A stretch of DNA of 64,000 bases from Paramacrobiotus metropolitanus (Eukaryota > Tardigrada > Eutardigrada > Parachela > Macrobiotidae): the NCBI RefSeq assembly GCF_019649055.1, contig NW_026570372.1, positions 1 through 64,000 on the forward strand, in the 5' to 3' direction. Shown here piece after piece: positions 1-11,960 of this stretch (positions are counted from its first letter, which is position 1; every line of letters starts with the position of its first letter). Position numbers and translations under genes: made by a program. Under the pieces are notes generated by a model that was given only the letters and a program-made list of their open reading frames with translations, was not told where the DNA came from and did not search any database.

Positions 1-3000
1 ACTTCCGCATAAACCACATGTACAAAGGTCAAGGAAGAACAATTATATTCCCAACAGGACTTGTACACGGTATACGAATCGGTGGTGGTATTCTGTAAAG
101 CACTCAAAGACGATAAAAGGAATTATCGGAGATAATGAATGTTAATTATGGCGAGCGGCATGATTTTGTCTCGCCTTTGACATTAATGTGCTGTCGCGGT
201 TGAGATTTATTGCTGGCCATCTGGGTGGTCCGATGGTATTCCTTGAGATTGCTCTGGTTTCATGCTGCCTTTAGCAGCTTTACATCTCAGTGTTCATTTG
301 CAAAGATTTTCACCAAGTGGTTGATTTGTAAAAATTTCTGGAAGAAATTCCATGTTGCTGTGCTTTAGTGTATCTGCTACTGCCATATGCTCCTGCATTA
401 TGTTATGGCGTAATCTCGTCCGCGGCATATCTTGTCTACAATTATTACGTCGTGTCTCTCATGATTTGTTTATAGCCGCTTGTGTTTCGTACATCAATTT
501 TTGGAGGTCCCTATTTACGTTTTCTTTATCGAGGATTAGTAATAATTTCCATTTTGCATAATATATTTGCTTTTTATTTGTGACTATCACCATATTGGCG
601 GTTGCCAGCCTTTTCAGCCCGGCATCTTGCCGGGTACAAAACGCCTAACTTCATTTGCTTGCATTCTGGCTACCATTCTAGAACGTGGACGGCCATATCT
701 CTGCACGTCAACATTTGTTAGGTCATTCTTTATATAATAATGAGCTTGTGTGTGCTCCTGATCTATTACATAGATTTTATATTTGTACATAGATATTAGT
801 ATATATATTAATTATTTTTATATTGTATACATGTTGTAGGCTTACATATTTGTGATATGTAATACAACATAAATTTTATTATTGGTTATTATGATTATAA
901 ATATTATTATTATATACATCATCATTAATATTGGTTATATATATTGTTATTATATATAATATTATCAATATCATTGTCATATTATTATTATATTGCTTGT
1001 ATCATTATATCACAATCTTCAAGGATTGATCTTAATATGTATAGATCTGTCATACTATTATTACATACCGTGTATGGTTTTACATTTCTAATAAAAGGTA
1101 TGTCAAACAAATTATTGATAGATTTTATGATATATTATGTTTTATTATTAATATATTTTATAGTATCGTATATTTTGTTATTTATTGACTTCAGTATCAT
1201 ATTTATTATTGACAATTTATTGTGTATATTGTGCACCTATTGTGCGTGTAAATATTGTTATGTGTATTATAATATATAATACAGTATTATTGGTATATGT
1301 ATTATAATATATATTATTGTATTGTGTTATTTTATCGTATTATTATATTGTATTATTAAACTGTACTACATTATGATGTATTATTACATTTTATTACTGC
1401 ATTGTATTCTATTGTATTGTATGCATACTTTATCTTATACATATTTGATATTTGTGTACAAAATTTTACCTTATTTTTATATATATTATTTATGTATTAT
1501 TATTATTATTATTTTATCATTGTTTGTTGTTGGTAATATTAAAGTTATTATTATTTTACCCTTCTTATTTTTATTTAAAACACTATTGTTATTATTATGT
1601 ACCGTTGCTCTTGCTGTGGTTATGATCGTTATTGTTATAATTGCTGTATTATCTTCCCGTTTTACGATTGTTTGTTGTTATAATTTTTATTCGTCCTGTT
1701 ATTGTTATCCCCATTGTTATCCCAATTATTTTTATCTTCGTTACCCTGTTATTTATTTCTCTATTTGTCATCCCTGATATTTGTTATCCGTGTGATAATT
1801 ATTGCAATTCTTATTCTTTCTCCCTGTTATTTCTATTCCTGTTGTTTGTTGCATCCCGGTTCTTATTGTTTGTATATCCTTATTTCTGTTATCCTTACAT
1901 CCCTGCTCTTGTTGTTACTTTAGAGCGTTCTATTTAAGTTCTCTTCATTGAAGTTTCAGTAAACGGTGTCTCTATAATTCGAAATCGGAGTAAATTTAAG
2001 ACTACCACCACATGGGCGATTGCCCTGTTCTTTCAGTCTGGAATATTGCTGGATTCATTTGTTCACGCTCTTTACTCTTGCAGTCTTATATGTGTTATTC
2101 ATTGTCATTTATTGTTACTGCTGTTATTTATTGTATCCTCATTTCCACTGTTGCTATAATCGTATTTTATTATCGCTGTTTTCGTTTTCCTGTTATTTAT
2201 TACATCTCTGTTCATATTCAGTATTATTCTTTTTCTTTTACGCCTCTCTTGAATTAATTTCACTGGTGCCATTAACGGTGTGTCCGTAATATATCTGTCT
2301 TGTATTTATCGTTGGATACTTATTACCAATATTTTCTGGTGGCCTTTGGTTAGTATTTCCAGATTTTACCGTGAAATGCGTTAACCAGCATCACATTTCC
2401 GTGTCTACGCAGAAAACGTTTCGGCGGCATATTCGGCGGCACCGCAGTTCTTATCTGTTTAATTTTATTTCATTGTGTCTCATTGTGTTTCAATGATTTT
2501 GTCGTTTGGTTCCGCTTGATGCCTCATAATCGCTTAATGCTTATATCCGTTGGTCACATGTGTTTAGTGGAAACCCGCATCATGATTCCTTTGTTGTCGT
2601 TTCGGTTCCCTTTGATGGCTTCTTATTCGGGTGTACAATATGCATTGCTTTCTGCTTGCATCTCAGTTCCCTTCATTTCTCAGTGATGACCATACTGTTC
2701 AGTTACGTAACTTGCCGCCTGATGACAGTCATAAGGTTCTCCTAATCGCTTTATACAGTGATTCGTAATTCTAAAATTGACCAGTTCTCTCGTCATTAAA
2801 CAGTTTTGTTCTTTAATCCTGCTGATCGATCTGGACATTTGTTGGATATCAAGTGCGTTCTCGTCTTGTTCGCGAGATATTATTTGCGTCCCATAATTCT
2901 GCTTATACAGTCCATCACCATGTATTGAGCCTATTGGCTATTCACGTCGAACGTCGAACTATTACAGTATATATTATATTATAGTATATATTATATTTCC

Positions 3001-4147
3001 ACTTTTCACTTGCGACTGCCAGCGTGTCAGCGGCTGCTCTGTTCTTTCAGTCCGGCAACTTGCCGGGTGCGTAAAAATTCTGATTTCAGTTGTTTGCGTT
3101 CTGACTACTTTGCATCTTTGCTCAGCTAATTTTGTGTTGTATTGCTTCCGTGGATTTTCACATCAAACATGACTTTTGATCGTTTTACGTTATCATCCCA
3201 GAGACTTAACCGTATCCGATTCGTTTTGGTGTTCTCAAATTTCTTTTTGATCCTACTGTATCTAACGCCTCGGATTAGCTGATTCGCAATGGGACGAGAT
3301 GGAAAGCAGTGGATATGCCGATCACCAAACCGGATCTCGCACGCCAACGTTATTCCCATTTAGTTCTTCGAATTTTACCTTCAGACATGTAATCCAGCAT
3401 CACATTTCTGTGTCCATGCCGAAAATATATTCCGGGGCACTGAGCCGCTTTCTGCAGTTCCTACATTTTCCACGTTGTGTTCCGTGGTTCATTAATGAAG
3501 CTGAAGTGTTTAATTTATCGTCCGTTAATACCGGTATGGGAACAAATATTCCCATGTTGCACTTACAGAAATCAGCGATTGGTTCCATTTGAATTCTTTG
3601 TTGGCCTATATCCCTGGATATCATCTGTGTTTTACTGAAACCCGCATTGCGGTTTCTTCATTGTCACACACCGTATCTGAATCCATTGTGTCTGAATTTG
3701 CGTTATCGCTCATTGATAAGTCATGACGATAATTTTCGTCATTTTACGGTTTTGCGATCATCAAGTTTCCCGTATAATCCTACTTTCCAAAACTGACCAA
3801 TTCTCTTATGGTTGTGCAGTATATTTTAATCCTGCTGATTCGTCACTTGTACAGTTTCTGTACTTATTTATTCTATATTCCTACTATTGTGTGTCAATTG
3901 ACATTTGGCGCTGATGCACATTTCTCTGCTTTATAATCGGTCACCGTGATTTTGGAATTATTTTGAGCGCAGTTTGCGTCGTCTGTTACCAGCATTGCCT
4001 TCCTTTCTACAGTTTCCGTATCAGTGCTGCAGTGCCACGTTGGTCATTGATTGGATATTCTTATGTTCCTGTTTGGGGGTTTGTTTGGGGCGTTTGTGCT
4101 TGTTGTTAGATCATTGTGTTTTTCGTTGTTGATTCATTGTATTCATT
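1..4147. repeat. AT-rich low-complexity DNA and degenerate ~1-kb tandem repeat
   Basis: No convincing gene. Bases about 780-1800 are very AT-rich, with runs of TAT and ATT that yield only spurious Tyr/Ile/Leu-rich frames. Bases about 2010-2940 and 3010-3970 are diverged direct copies. Shared landmarks are a TTTCAGTC(T/C)GG block at 2031 and 3045, a CCAGCATCACATTTC block near 2385 and 3394, an AAACCCGCAT block near 2570 and 3648, and a TTTAATCCTGCTGAT block near 2812 and 3834. A further partial copy of the TTTCAG...CCGGCA...TTGCCGGGT block lies near 610. The position immediately before the retroelement coding region suggests untranslated or LTR-derived DNA of that element family, but no terminal LTR pair was found. 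Confidence 0.6.
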
Positions 4148-6712
4148 GTGTATATCATTGTTTTCCCATTAAAATACCCGGCAAAACCCCGTCGTCGATC
4201 GGTTACAGCACACGCGAGCAACAGAATTAACTGGGAGATATTCGACAAATACTGGAGGAAATTTGAAGCGGAGATTCCAATATTCGACACAAAGGAGATG
4301 CGCGAATTACAAGTAACCCGGAAAAGAAGGTTACCGGGATTGATGGAGAAGAAAAAGGTGACCTTTGCACCAGATCCAGATGGAGTCGAATACCCAGAAC
4401 GAGGCGGTGATACATGGTTCATGTATGAAACGATTCCGAGTGATGACTGAGTCACCGAAGAGCTGATGGCAAATTGTGTCTTCGTTGGTCCCAAACGACC
4501 AAAAGGTTATGAAGCGGCCCAAAAAGAAACAGAGAAGGAAGAGCCAGCTAAAGAGATAGCTGAAGGAGGATCGAATGAGACAGAAGAATCGCACACATCA
4601 GCCTTCAACGTCGCACAGATGTTAACGGATAGAGGGGAGATGTGGAAGAAGTTTAAAATGGAGATGGAAAGGATATCGAATGAACAACAAAACCCAGTAA
4701 CTGAGGCAAAAAACGGGGAAAGGTCACTCGACAACGGTGAGGAATGTCCGCCGGTCGAGTCGACCGAAAAGCCATCAATGAGTCTTGAAGAAATTGACGA
4801 ACTGGAAAAGTTAAACCAGGAGGAACAAAGGTCAAACTCCGATCAATCAGAAAGGTCACCAACAAGAATACGGGTAGCAAGGAGTCATCCCAGAATCGTC
4901 GTACGAAATGGACGAAAGGCAAAGGAAGCGGACAAACCTCTGCTCAAAAAACCGAAAGCTAAAAAACTTAGCGATTCGCGAGAGAATGAAAGTGACCTTT
5001 CATCAGATGATGAAGGAGTTGAAGAGCGCCCACTTGAAAAGGCTGATAAAGGTCAAGCCGCTGCACAAGAATACGAGAGCAGCGATTCGGACTCGGAATG
5101 GACGAGTTCAAGCGATAACTCAACGACTTCGGAAGATTCAGGCGTAAGTGACCTTTCAGAACAAGAGGACTTACTGGACTTGGATGAAGATGACGAAGTC
5201 AACGAAGAGAAAGAAAAGGAGATAAAAGTCAGAAGACTCAGAATAGAGAAAGCAAGGCTTTCGAAAGATGTGATTAAAGTTTATAGTGACCAGCAAATCA
5301 AACTGAAACCGTCAAACTGCACACGGGTAAAGGTCAAGATGGGAAAATATGCACCGGCCCAAAACAAGTTGATGTTTACACCGGTCCCACAAGTTGAAAC
5401 TTATGTGCAACCGTTGGCAGGAGTGACGGACCACAGAGGAAAATACTTCGAAATCGTCATTGCGAACCACAGTAGCAAATACCAAATCGTGAAGAAAAAT
5501 CAACTTCTTGGCTACGTGGAACCGTATGAACATATGGAAAATGTAAAGGTCAACGCTGGGACAGTAAAGAACGTACTCGAAGACCCAGAGGTGTATGATA
5601 CGACGAAAGCCGAATTGACAAAGATAATTGGAAATCTGAAATTAGGACCTGACCTAACGGAGGAACAGAAGAATGACGTGTATAACGCGTTCTGGGAATT
5701 CTGAAAGGTCCTACCGACGTCCAAGAAACCATATGGGGATGTGAAAGGGGTTACTCACGTAATCGATACGGGAGATGCGAAACCAGTTAAATGTAACCCG
5801 GCCAGAACGAGTTGGACAGGCCGCGAATTCATTACGAAGCATATAGAAGAGATGTTGGCACAAGATGTGATTGAACCGTCGGATGCCGAGTGGAGTTTTC
5901 CAGTCGTGTTAGCAGTAAAGAAAAACGGCGACGGAACGATGGGAACCAGATTTTGTGTCAACTACATCATGTTGAATAAGTTAACGAGAAAGAACAATTA
6001 CCCGTTACCGAATCCGGACGAATTACTTGATGCGTGTGCAGGTAATAAATACTACGGAAAAATGGACCTGCAAAGTGGATTCTGGCAGATCCCAATGGAT
6101 CCAGCGTCAATCAACAAGACGACCTTTGTAACGCAAGATGGAATGTACCGGTTTAAAAGAATGCCATTTGGAGTCTGCAATGGACCAGCAACATTCCAAT
6201 TGTGCATGGATAAAGTACTTTCGAAAGCGAAAAGAAACGGTTGCGTTTTCGGGTACATTGATGACGTGATTTTCGCCGGAAAAACTTGGGCGATCTTCAT
6301 GCAGAATTTGAGAAATGTATTGATGAGCCTAGTCGAAGCAGGATTCACGATTAAACCGACGAAATGTGAATTCGGAATGAGAGAAATGGGATTCCTGGGT
6401 CACATACTCAGCGAAGACGGAATCAGAATGGATCCTGAAAAGGTCACCGCAGTATCCGAATTCAAACGACCTCAAACTGAACGGCAATTAAGGTCATTCC
6501 TTGGACTGGCGAACTATTACCGCAAGTTCATAATGGGATATCCACAAAAAACTTGCCATTTGTACGAACTGTTGAGACAAGATAAGCAAGTGAAAAAAGA
6601 CTGGACGAAAGTGCACGAAGACGAGTTCAACAGTTTGAAACAACTGTTGTGTGAAGGTCCAGTATTGGCAAAATTTGACCCCGCGAAACCGACCGTTATT
6701 GAATGCGAGTAA
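4148..6712 (+). pseudogene. Gag-like acidic region and reverse transcriptase (broken pol, 5' part)
   Basis: One frame interrupted by two TGA codons (4448-4450, 5702-5704). Bases 4466 to about 5240 encode a hydrophilic stretch rich in Glu, Lys and Ser, with no zinc knuckle or DTGA-type protease motif seen. Bases 5280-5700 resemble the segment that normally lies between protease and reverse transcriptase in Ty3/gypsy pol (motif QLLGYVEP). The reverse transcriptase follows from about 5750, with HVIDTGDAKP, RFCVNYIMLN, KMDLQSGFWQI and MPFGVCNGPATF. The catalytic box is YIDD near 6254-6265. The frame ends at a TAA at 6710 where the RNase H DAS motif should begin. This copy cannot make a full polyprotein without read-through and frameshifting. 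Confidence 0.85.
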
Positions 6713-7133
6713 AGAAGGAATCGGAGCAGTGTTGTCACAAGATGGCCATCCTATCGCATACGCGAGTCGCGTCTTACACTGAGCAGAGAGAAATTACGGT
6801 GTAACGGAATGGGAATGTCTGGCAGTAGTGTTTGCTGTCAGAAAATTCAAGCCATTTATCGATTATGCGGAATTCACCGTAAGAACGGATCACCAGGCGC
6901 TGACCAACTTATTGAGGTCGGAAACGAATAAAGTTGGAATGAACCCGCGTTTGACGAGATGGGCAATGGCGCTGCAAGGTCATCAGTTCAAAATCGAGTA
7001 TAAGCCAGGAAAGTATTGTGACAATGCGGACGCCTTATCAAGAGCGCCGATCGAAGGGCCAACGTGTCATGAAGAAGAATTCGACGAAATTCCAAATTTT
7101 GAAGATTACAAGAAAGAATTCGACACGAAATAA
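6713..7133 (+). pseudogene. RNase H domain of the retroelement (broken)
   Basis: The frame picks up directly after the shift near 6710 with SKEGIGAVLSQDG and AYASRV, then an in-frame TGA at 6780-6782, then NYGVTEWECLAVVFAVRKF and the characteristic TDHQAL with RWAMALQGHQF and DALSRAP. These are the usual Ty3/gypsy RNase H and tether landmarks. The first catalytic Asp, normally in a DAS motif, is lost at the deletion. A TAA at 7131-7133 ends this open piece. The downstream piece 7155-7373 is in the same frame and is probably the linker to integrase. Confidence 0.8.
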
Positions 7134-9212
7134 CCAGCAATCGAAATTGGACAGTTGTTCCTGCAGATGGCGGAACAGAGGGAGAAACGTTTAAAGGTCA
7201 CCTCGGCTACGGCGAATGAGTCGGCTGAGCCAGAAGTAAACGTGAACCGTGTAAAAAGTTGGTTGCCGAACGTTAGTGACTTAAGGGTCACCGGACTTGA
7301 AGCGGAACCCGAGGCTCAAAACGGAAAGGTCACGGGACTTCATGAAGCAACGGAAAATAGAGATGACCTTTGAGAAACGGACAAAGTGACACAGGCGTTG
7401 AACGAGTGCCCGATAAAGCTGTTGCGCTTCCCGAAACAGGTGAGATAGAGATATAAGCCATTACCACGCTGTAAGGTCATCAAAGATTGGAATGAACTCA
7501 GTACGGCGACAGTCCGGATTGTCAACTTGCAAGGCGATGAGGAAGAGGAAGACGACTCGAACTTGCAGTTGCGCAATAAACAGTTGAAAGATCCCCATCT
7601 GGCAATGATAATAGATGAATTGGAACATCTACCAGATGCTGAAACGAGATCGAAATTTGAAGTGCACTACCAGTTATGGAACGGCATACTATACCGAGTA
7701 AAGGATAAAAATGGTAAACTCGAAAGGTCATATGTGGTACCGTTGTCAATGCGAAGAGCGATAATCCACGCATTGCACGACGAGAAAGCGGCAGGACATT
7801 TGGGATTCGAAAAGACACTGTCAGCAATAAGATTGCGTTATTATTGGGATCGAATGAGTACCGATGTAAAGAATTACATACTGGCATGTCAAGGATGTCA
7901 ATTCCGCAAAACGCCAAGAAAATGCCCACCTGGAATACTGCAGGAGATTGAAGTGGGACATCCATTCTTCCGAGTCTACGCGGATCTGAAAGGACCGTTG
8001 TTACCAACGAAGAAACGAGGATACAAGTATATCGCAGTGTTTATTGATCAGCTAACGAAATACGTGATAGCAGTACCTATGAAGACGGCAACGGCCAAAG
8101 AGTTTGCAAAAGTGTTCGTAAAGCACGTGATATTGGTACACGGAGCACCGCATATCTTACACACGGATCGCGGACGGCACTTTACAGCTGAAGTACTGAC
8201 AAAGGTCACCAATGTGTTTAAGATCAAACACACATTCGGAACGGCGTATCATCCAGAAGGTCACGGCCAAGTTGAAAGACAGATGCAGACGATTGCAGAT
8301 GGCTTGGCGCAATACTTGAAAGCGGGAAACGAAAGAAAGTTCAACAAGTACCTCCCATACGTCATTTCGGCGATGAACAGAGTTGTACACGCAACGACCG
8401 GATACTCGGCATATTATATGCTACACGGCAGAGAAATGACAATGCCGGAAGATGTTGTAACAAAAACGAATATACCGGATGATTATGGGACTCCGGACGA
8501 ATGGGTTGAGACTATGAAAAAGAATTTGACCTTTGCTGAGGAAGTGGCGAGATGCAACATCAAAGACGCTTACGAAAAGAATGCGGAAATTTACAACAAG
8601 AGGAAATCGGAACCGAATTTTAAAGTAGGCGACTTGGTACTCATACGTCTCCCGACGGATACGAAACAAGGGAAGAAGGAAAACCAGTCCGACTTTAAAG
8701 CAAAATATGATAAAGTGTGGAAAATCCTTAGCTTTCCACGAGTAAACGAAGCAGAGGTTATCGAACAGAACCCAAAGAAGGAAGCGGACTTAAAGGTCGT
8801 CTCAATCGACCGCCTGAAATCATGGCATCCACCATTGCCTGATGAAAAGCTGGAAGGCGATCCTCAAAAAGAGATGGAATCAGAGCGAAGCCCTCAAAAT
8901 GATTTGAATTCCCAACGCAAATCATTTTTCGAACCACCTCTGCTATCCGAAAAAGAAAAGTCGGAAGAAGATGAACTCAGTGAAGCCGAGCGTGCTCCGA
9001 AAAATGGTACCAGTCAAATTTTCGAACCACGCTCTCTGTTACCTGACACAAGCGGAGATAAGCCAAAAAAGAAGAGAGGGAGACCGAGGAAAGAGGATAA
9101 AGATTTCGAAACAGCAGTTACAATTAAGTTAAACGCAGAAGCTGGAAATTTGGCAGAAAGGTCACTGGAAAAGGAGACCGAATCAGGTTCTAAAGTAGCA
9201 GGACTCTTTTGA
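7134..9212 (+). pseudogene. Integrase region with AT-hook C-terminal tail
   Basis: The linker 7134-7526 carries stops at 7371 and near 7447. The long open part 7527-9212 encodes 561 residues. A zinc-binding HHCC domain is seen (HALHDEKAAGHLG, later CQGCQF). The D,D,E core follows as YADLKGP, HTDRGRHF and HGQVERQMQT. The C-terminal part has the GDLVLIRLP motif common in gypsy integrases. No chromodomain is visible. The tail instead has a canonical AT-hook-like KKKRGRPRK near 9068-9095, and FEP(P/R) motifs recur in this open part (about 8928, 9020) and beyond its stop (about 9209, 9296). An AT-hook would favour minor-groove AT-DNA binding, a plausible targeting device, but that is inference. 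Upstream stops make the copy non-functional as a polyprotein. Confidence 0.85.
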
Positions 9213-9246
9213 ACCACGCACTGCTACCAGAGACACCGACGACCTT

Positions 9247-9543
9247 TTGAAACAGCAGACAGGCGCCGAGATATCAGAGCGCGATCCGAACTTTTTCGAA
9301 CCACGCACTGCTACCGGCAATGAGAATGACCTCATAAGAAAAAGAAAAGAGGAGATAGAAGCGGTCAAATCGAAAGCTGTACAATTGGGCCGCGACATAG
9401 CAAAAGCAATCGATGACCGAAAGGTCAAACAGAAGAAAAAGAAACTGACTCCTACAGAATTGTTGACCCAGAAAGGTGAAGTTGAAGATGCGGCCGACAA
9501 AGAACTCCTTGATCGGATAACTAAAGGACGCAAAGAAAATTAA
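9247..9543 (+). pseudogene. Short charged open frame downstream of integrase
   Basis: A 98-codon open stretch rich in Lys and Glu, in a frame different from the integrase. It begins inside the FEPRTATG repeat family shared with the integrase tail and ends with TAA at 9541-9543. It is probably the displaced C-terminal continuation of the integrase tail after a frameshift and not an independent gene. No domain recognised. Confidence 0.5.
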
Positions 9544-9599
9544 CCCACATAAATACGAATAAGGGGTTTTTACTTCACTAAAAATAGGAGTTGGGAAGG

Positions 9600-10330
9600 T
9601 GTAAAGGTCATACGCCACAAACCTGCTAATCGTTATCGTGTTCGATGTTAGTCGAAAGGTCACCAAACTCTGACGAAAAGTCATCAAAAACGTTAAAAGG
9701 TCATCGAAACAGACGTCAGAAAGGTCATCATGGATGAAAAGTCAACAGAAAGGTCCTCCAGTCGAAAGGTCATCAGACTCGGACTGAATCATACGAGAGA
9801 AGCGAAAGGTCATCGAAAAGTCGAGATACTCCGACCGAAATTCAAATGAAACAACAAAAAGGTCACGAAAGTCCGGAATCTTCAGAAATTATCGTCCAAT
9901 CGAAAGGTCATCGAACTCTGACTGAAGTACAAAATGATGTGCAAACGTCGATTGAAGCAAAACCGGAAGAAGGTAAATCAAAAGGTTAAGAGACTCCGGC
10001 AGAAATCCAAATGGAACAGCCAAAAGGTCACGAAAGATCTAGATCAGCAAAAATAAAAGGTCATCAGATGAGATTGTGAAGTCGGATCACCGAAAACCAT
10101 AAGGTCAAGTGACTAACGAACCAAAGGTCAAGCGCAAATAAACTTAAAGGTCAAATGTCAAGTGAACCAAGTGTCAACTGAAACGTCAAGTGACAGACCA
10201 ACTGAAAGGTCACGGGACTTGGTCAGAAAAAGACGAACAGTCTAAAGATCAAGAGACGTCTGGAACCGTGAAAGAGGAAGCGCAACCTAAAGGTCAAGAG
10301 AGTTCCGCGTCTACGGAACAACTGAAAGAC
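9600..10330 (+). repeat. Irregular array of AAAGGTCA-centred repeats, partly coding K-G-H/Q repeats
   Basis: Sixteen exact AAAGGTCA octamers occur here (9603, 9655, 9696, 9720, 9765, 9805, 9858, 9903, 10023, 10056, 10123, 10146, 10205, 10289 among them), with near-copies such as AAAGGTCC and AAAAGTCA in between. Spacing is irregular, about 23-120 bases. The surrounding words GAAAGGTCATC and CTCTGACTGAA or CTCTGACG recur. From about 9840 to 10330 the same words read as a degenerate peptide repeat (QQKGHES, QPKGHERS, QLKGHGT, QPKGQES). The array could therefore come from an old repetitive coding region, from DNA-level amplification, or both. Confidence 0.7.
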
Positions 10331-10790
10331 CATGAAATGTCGGAAGAAGGGGAGAAGGAAAAGGGCATGCTCCCCATGGAAAAAGCGCCAGCAGATGCGG
10401 AAACCGATTCGGCGCGTCAAGTGTTTCAGAAATCCTTGATAGAGGCTACCTGAACGGAGAAACCGAAAAGTCACGAGACCTTGCCGCAAGAAGAGAAGAA
10501 TAATCAGCCGAAATCGGCCCAGTCATCATCCGGATCGTTGGCGAAGTTGAAGATTGTTGAAACAGAGAGCCAGGAAATGGACCCAACGGACTCGGCATTA
10601 TCCCCCCAGAAACCGGATGCTAGCGGTATACCAGCGAAAAACATACCGGTGTACATACTACCGGGGCACAACAATAAAAATTCGTGGGGGCGGCCATAAC
10701 TGATGCGGCCATGGATATTATCGTCGGAACAAACGCAGTGACGTTGAATGACCTTTTAAACTGCATGGCTGTCTGACTTTGAAATGTTCA
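10190..10790 (+). pseudogene. Residual open frames in element tail, possible protease remnant
   Basis: Two short open frames (10190-10453, 10481-10699) encode hydrophilic Glu/Lys/Gln-rich sequence like the gag-like region upstream. Just after the second, in another frame near 10707-10770, MDIIVGTNAVTLNDLLN is vaguely like the hydrophobic core motif that follows the active site in retroelement aspartic proteases. If so, this stretch would be the front part of a second, related element and not the tail of the first. The support is weak; there is no DTG active site. Confidence 0.3.
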
Positions 10791-11065
10791 AACTGAATAT
10801 CGGAAAGGATGGGAAGTAAATCAGAAACTCTGTTGAATGTTTGATTAACGACGGAGCACTTGAACTGGCGTAAACGACAAAACGTAAAAGGTCACCGCGT
10901 TAGAATGAAGCAATTGAGCTTAATGATTTAACGAAAAAGGTCACGAAAGGTCATCAGAAGCGAATATCATGGTTAAGTATAAAGGTCACGTAACATGTTA
11001 ACTTAAACTGCATTCGTGTAATTGTTGTTTTCAGCATTTATAGCACAGAATCAGAAGAAAGAAAT

Positions 11066-11530
11066 CATGTGGAAAGTTTTTGGGGTTGAAATTGATTCGG
11101 TCTTTAAAGCCGGCCCCAATGGAGTTGTTGCGGCAGTTAGCCGGCTCTCCCTCTAAGCGATTCAGTGTTATAAATTCACAAGAGAAACTACGGTAATCAA
11201 GCCGGATCTCTTGAATACGAAAGAGGGTTACAAGCGGCGAAAAAGAGAAAGACAACAGGTGGAATTTTAATGGGGTGAACTTAATGCGGCAGCTAGCCGG
11301 CCTCATTAGAGTTGCTACGGTAAACAATGCCGGCCATCTCTAAGCGATTCAGTGTCAGAACTTAACGAGAGAAACTACGGAAATTCAGCCGGATCTCTCG
11401 AGACGAAGACTGGCCACAAGCGGCGAACAAGAGTGAAAGATGTTAAGTGGAAATTCATGGGGTAAATTTGATGCGGTAGTTGGCCGGCCCCATCAGAGAT
11501 GTTACGGTAAACCTTGCCGGCACTCTGGCC
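11066..11530 (+). repeat. 187-base tandem repeat, about 2.5 copies
   Basis: The word GCCGGCC(C/T)C occurs at 11109, 11296 and 11483, and CTCTAAGCGATTCAGTGT at 11151 and 11338: a constant period of 187 bases. Copies are diverged by point changes and small indels. Each contains the sub-words GAGAAACTACGG, GCCGGATCTCT and ACAAGCGGCGAA. No coding potential. It lies between the forward-oriented and reverse-oriented AAAGGTCA blocks of the element tail. Confidence 0.85.
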
Positions 11531-11579
11531 GCTCGAGGCATATTGAAGTTGGATGTGCGACGGAAAGGTCAACCTGAAA

Positions 11580-11960
11580 ATTTTACCAGGGAGGCAAGCA
11601 AAGAAATGCTTGAAGGCCGCAGATAATTGGCTAAGTTCCTCCATGACCTTTAATCGAAGTTTGAAGAGAAGTTGGATGACCTTTGGGATTATTACCGCCC
11701 AAGAGAGTCACCGTATTAGAATTTAAGTCGCATGACCTTTTGGGACCATTAACCCAAACGAGTCGCACATCCCGGATCACCTCAACAAAGGATGACCTTT
11801 ACCAGGGAGGAAGCGAACTACGCTTGTCTTTATTGACGTCCCTCCATGACCTTTATTGGATCTCATTTTTAAGTCGTACGATTGATACGCACCTTATTCC
11901 AAAGATGAAGCAGTATTTCTAAAGTCGTACATTGATACGCACCTGATTCTCAAGTGGATT
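11580..11960 (+). repeat. Short direct repeats around reverse-oriented TGACCTTT octamers
   Basis: ACCAGGGAGG(C/A)AAGC occurs at about 11582 and 11801, each followed some 50 bases later by TCC(A)TGACCTTTA. AAGTCGTACgATTGATACGCACCT occurs at about 11871 and again at about 11922 with one base missing. Five TGACCTTT octamers (11644, 11677, 11733, 11793, 11847) all point the same way, opposite to the main array upstream. Confidence 0.7.

Noticed and set aside
944-2289. Long Tyr/Ile/Leu-rich open frames
   Set aside because: They arise from TAT/ATT-rich low-complexity DNA, have no domain and appear in several overlapping frames at once.
4148-9543. Intact domesticated retroelement gene
   Set aside because: Several in-frame stops and a frameshift through the reverse transcriptase/RNase H junction argue against an expressed polyprotein.
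4111-9687. Many minus-strand open frames opposite the retroelement
   Set aside because: They mirror the codon bias of the plus-strand pol genes; the plus-strand domains are unambiguous.
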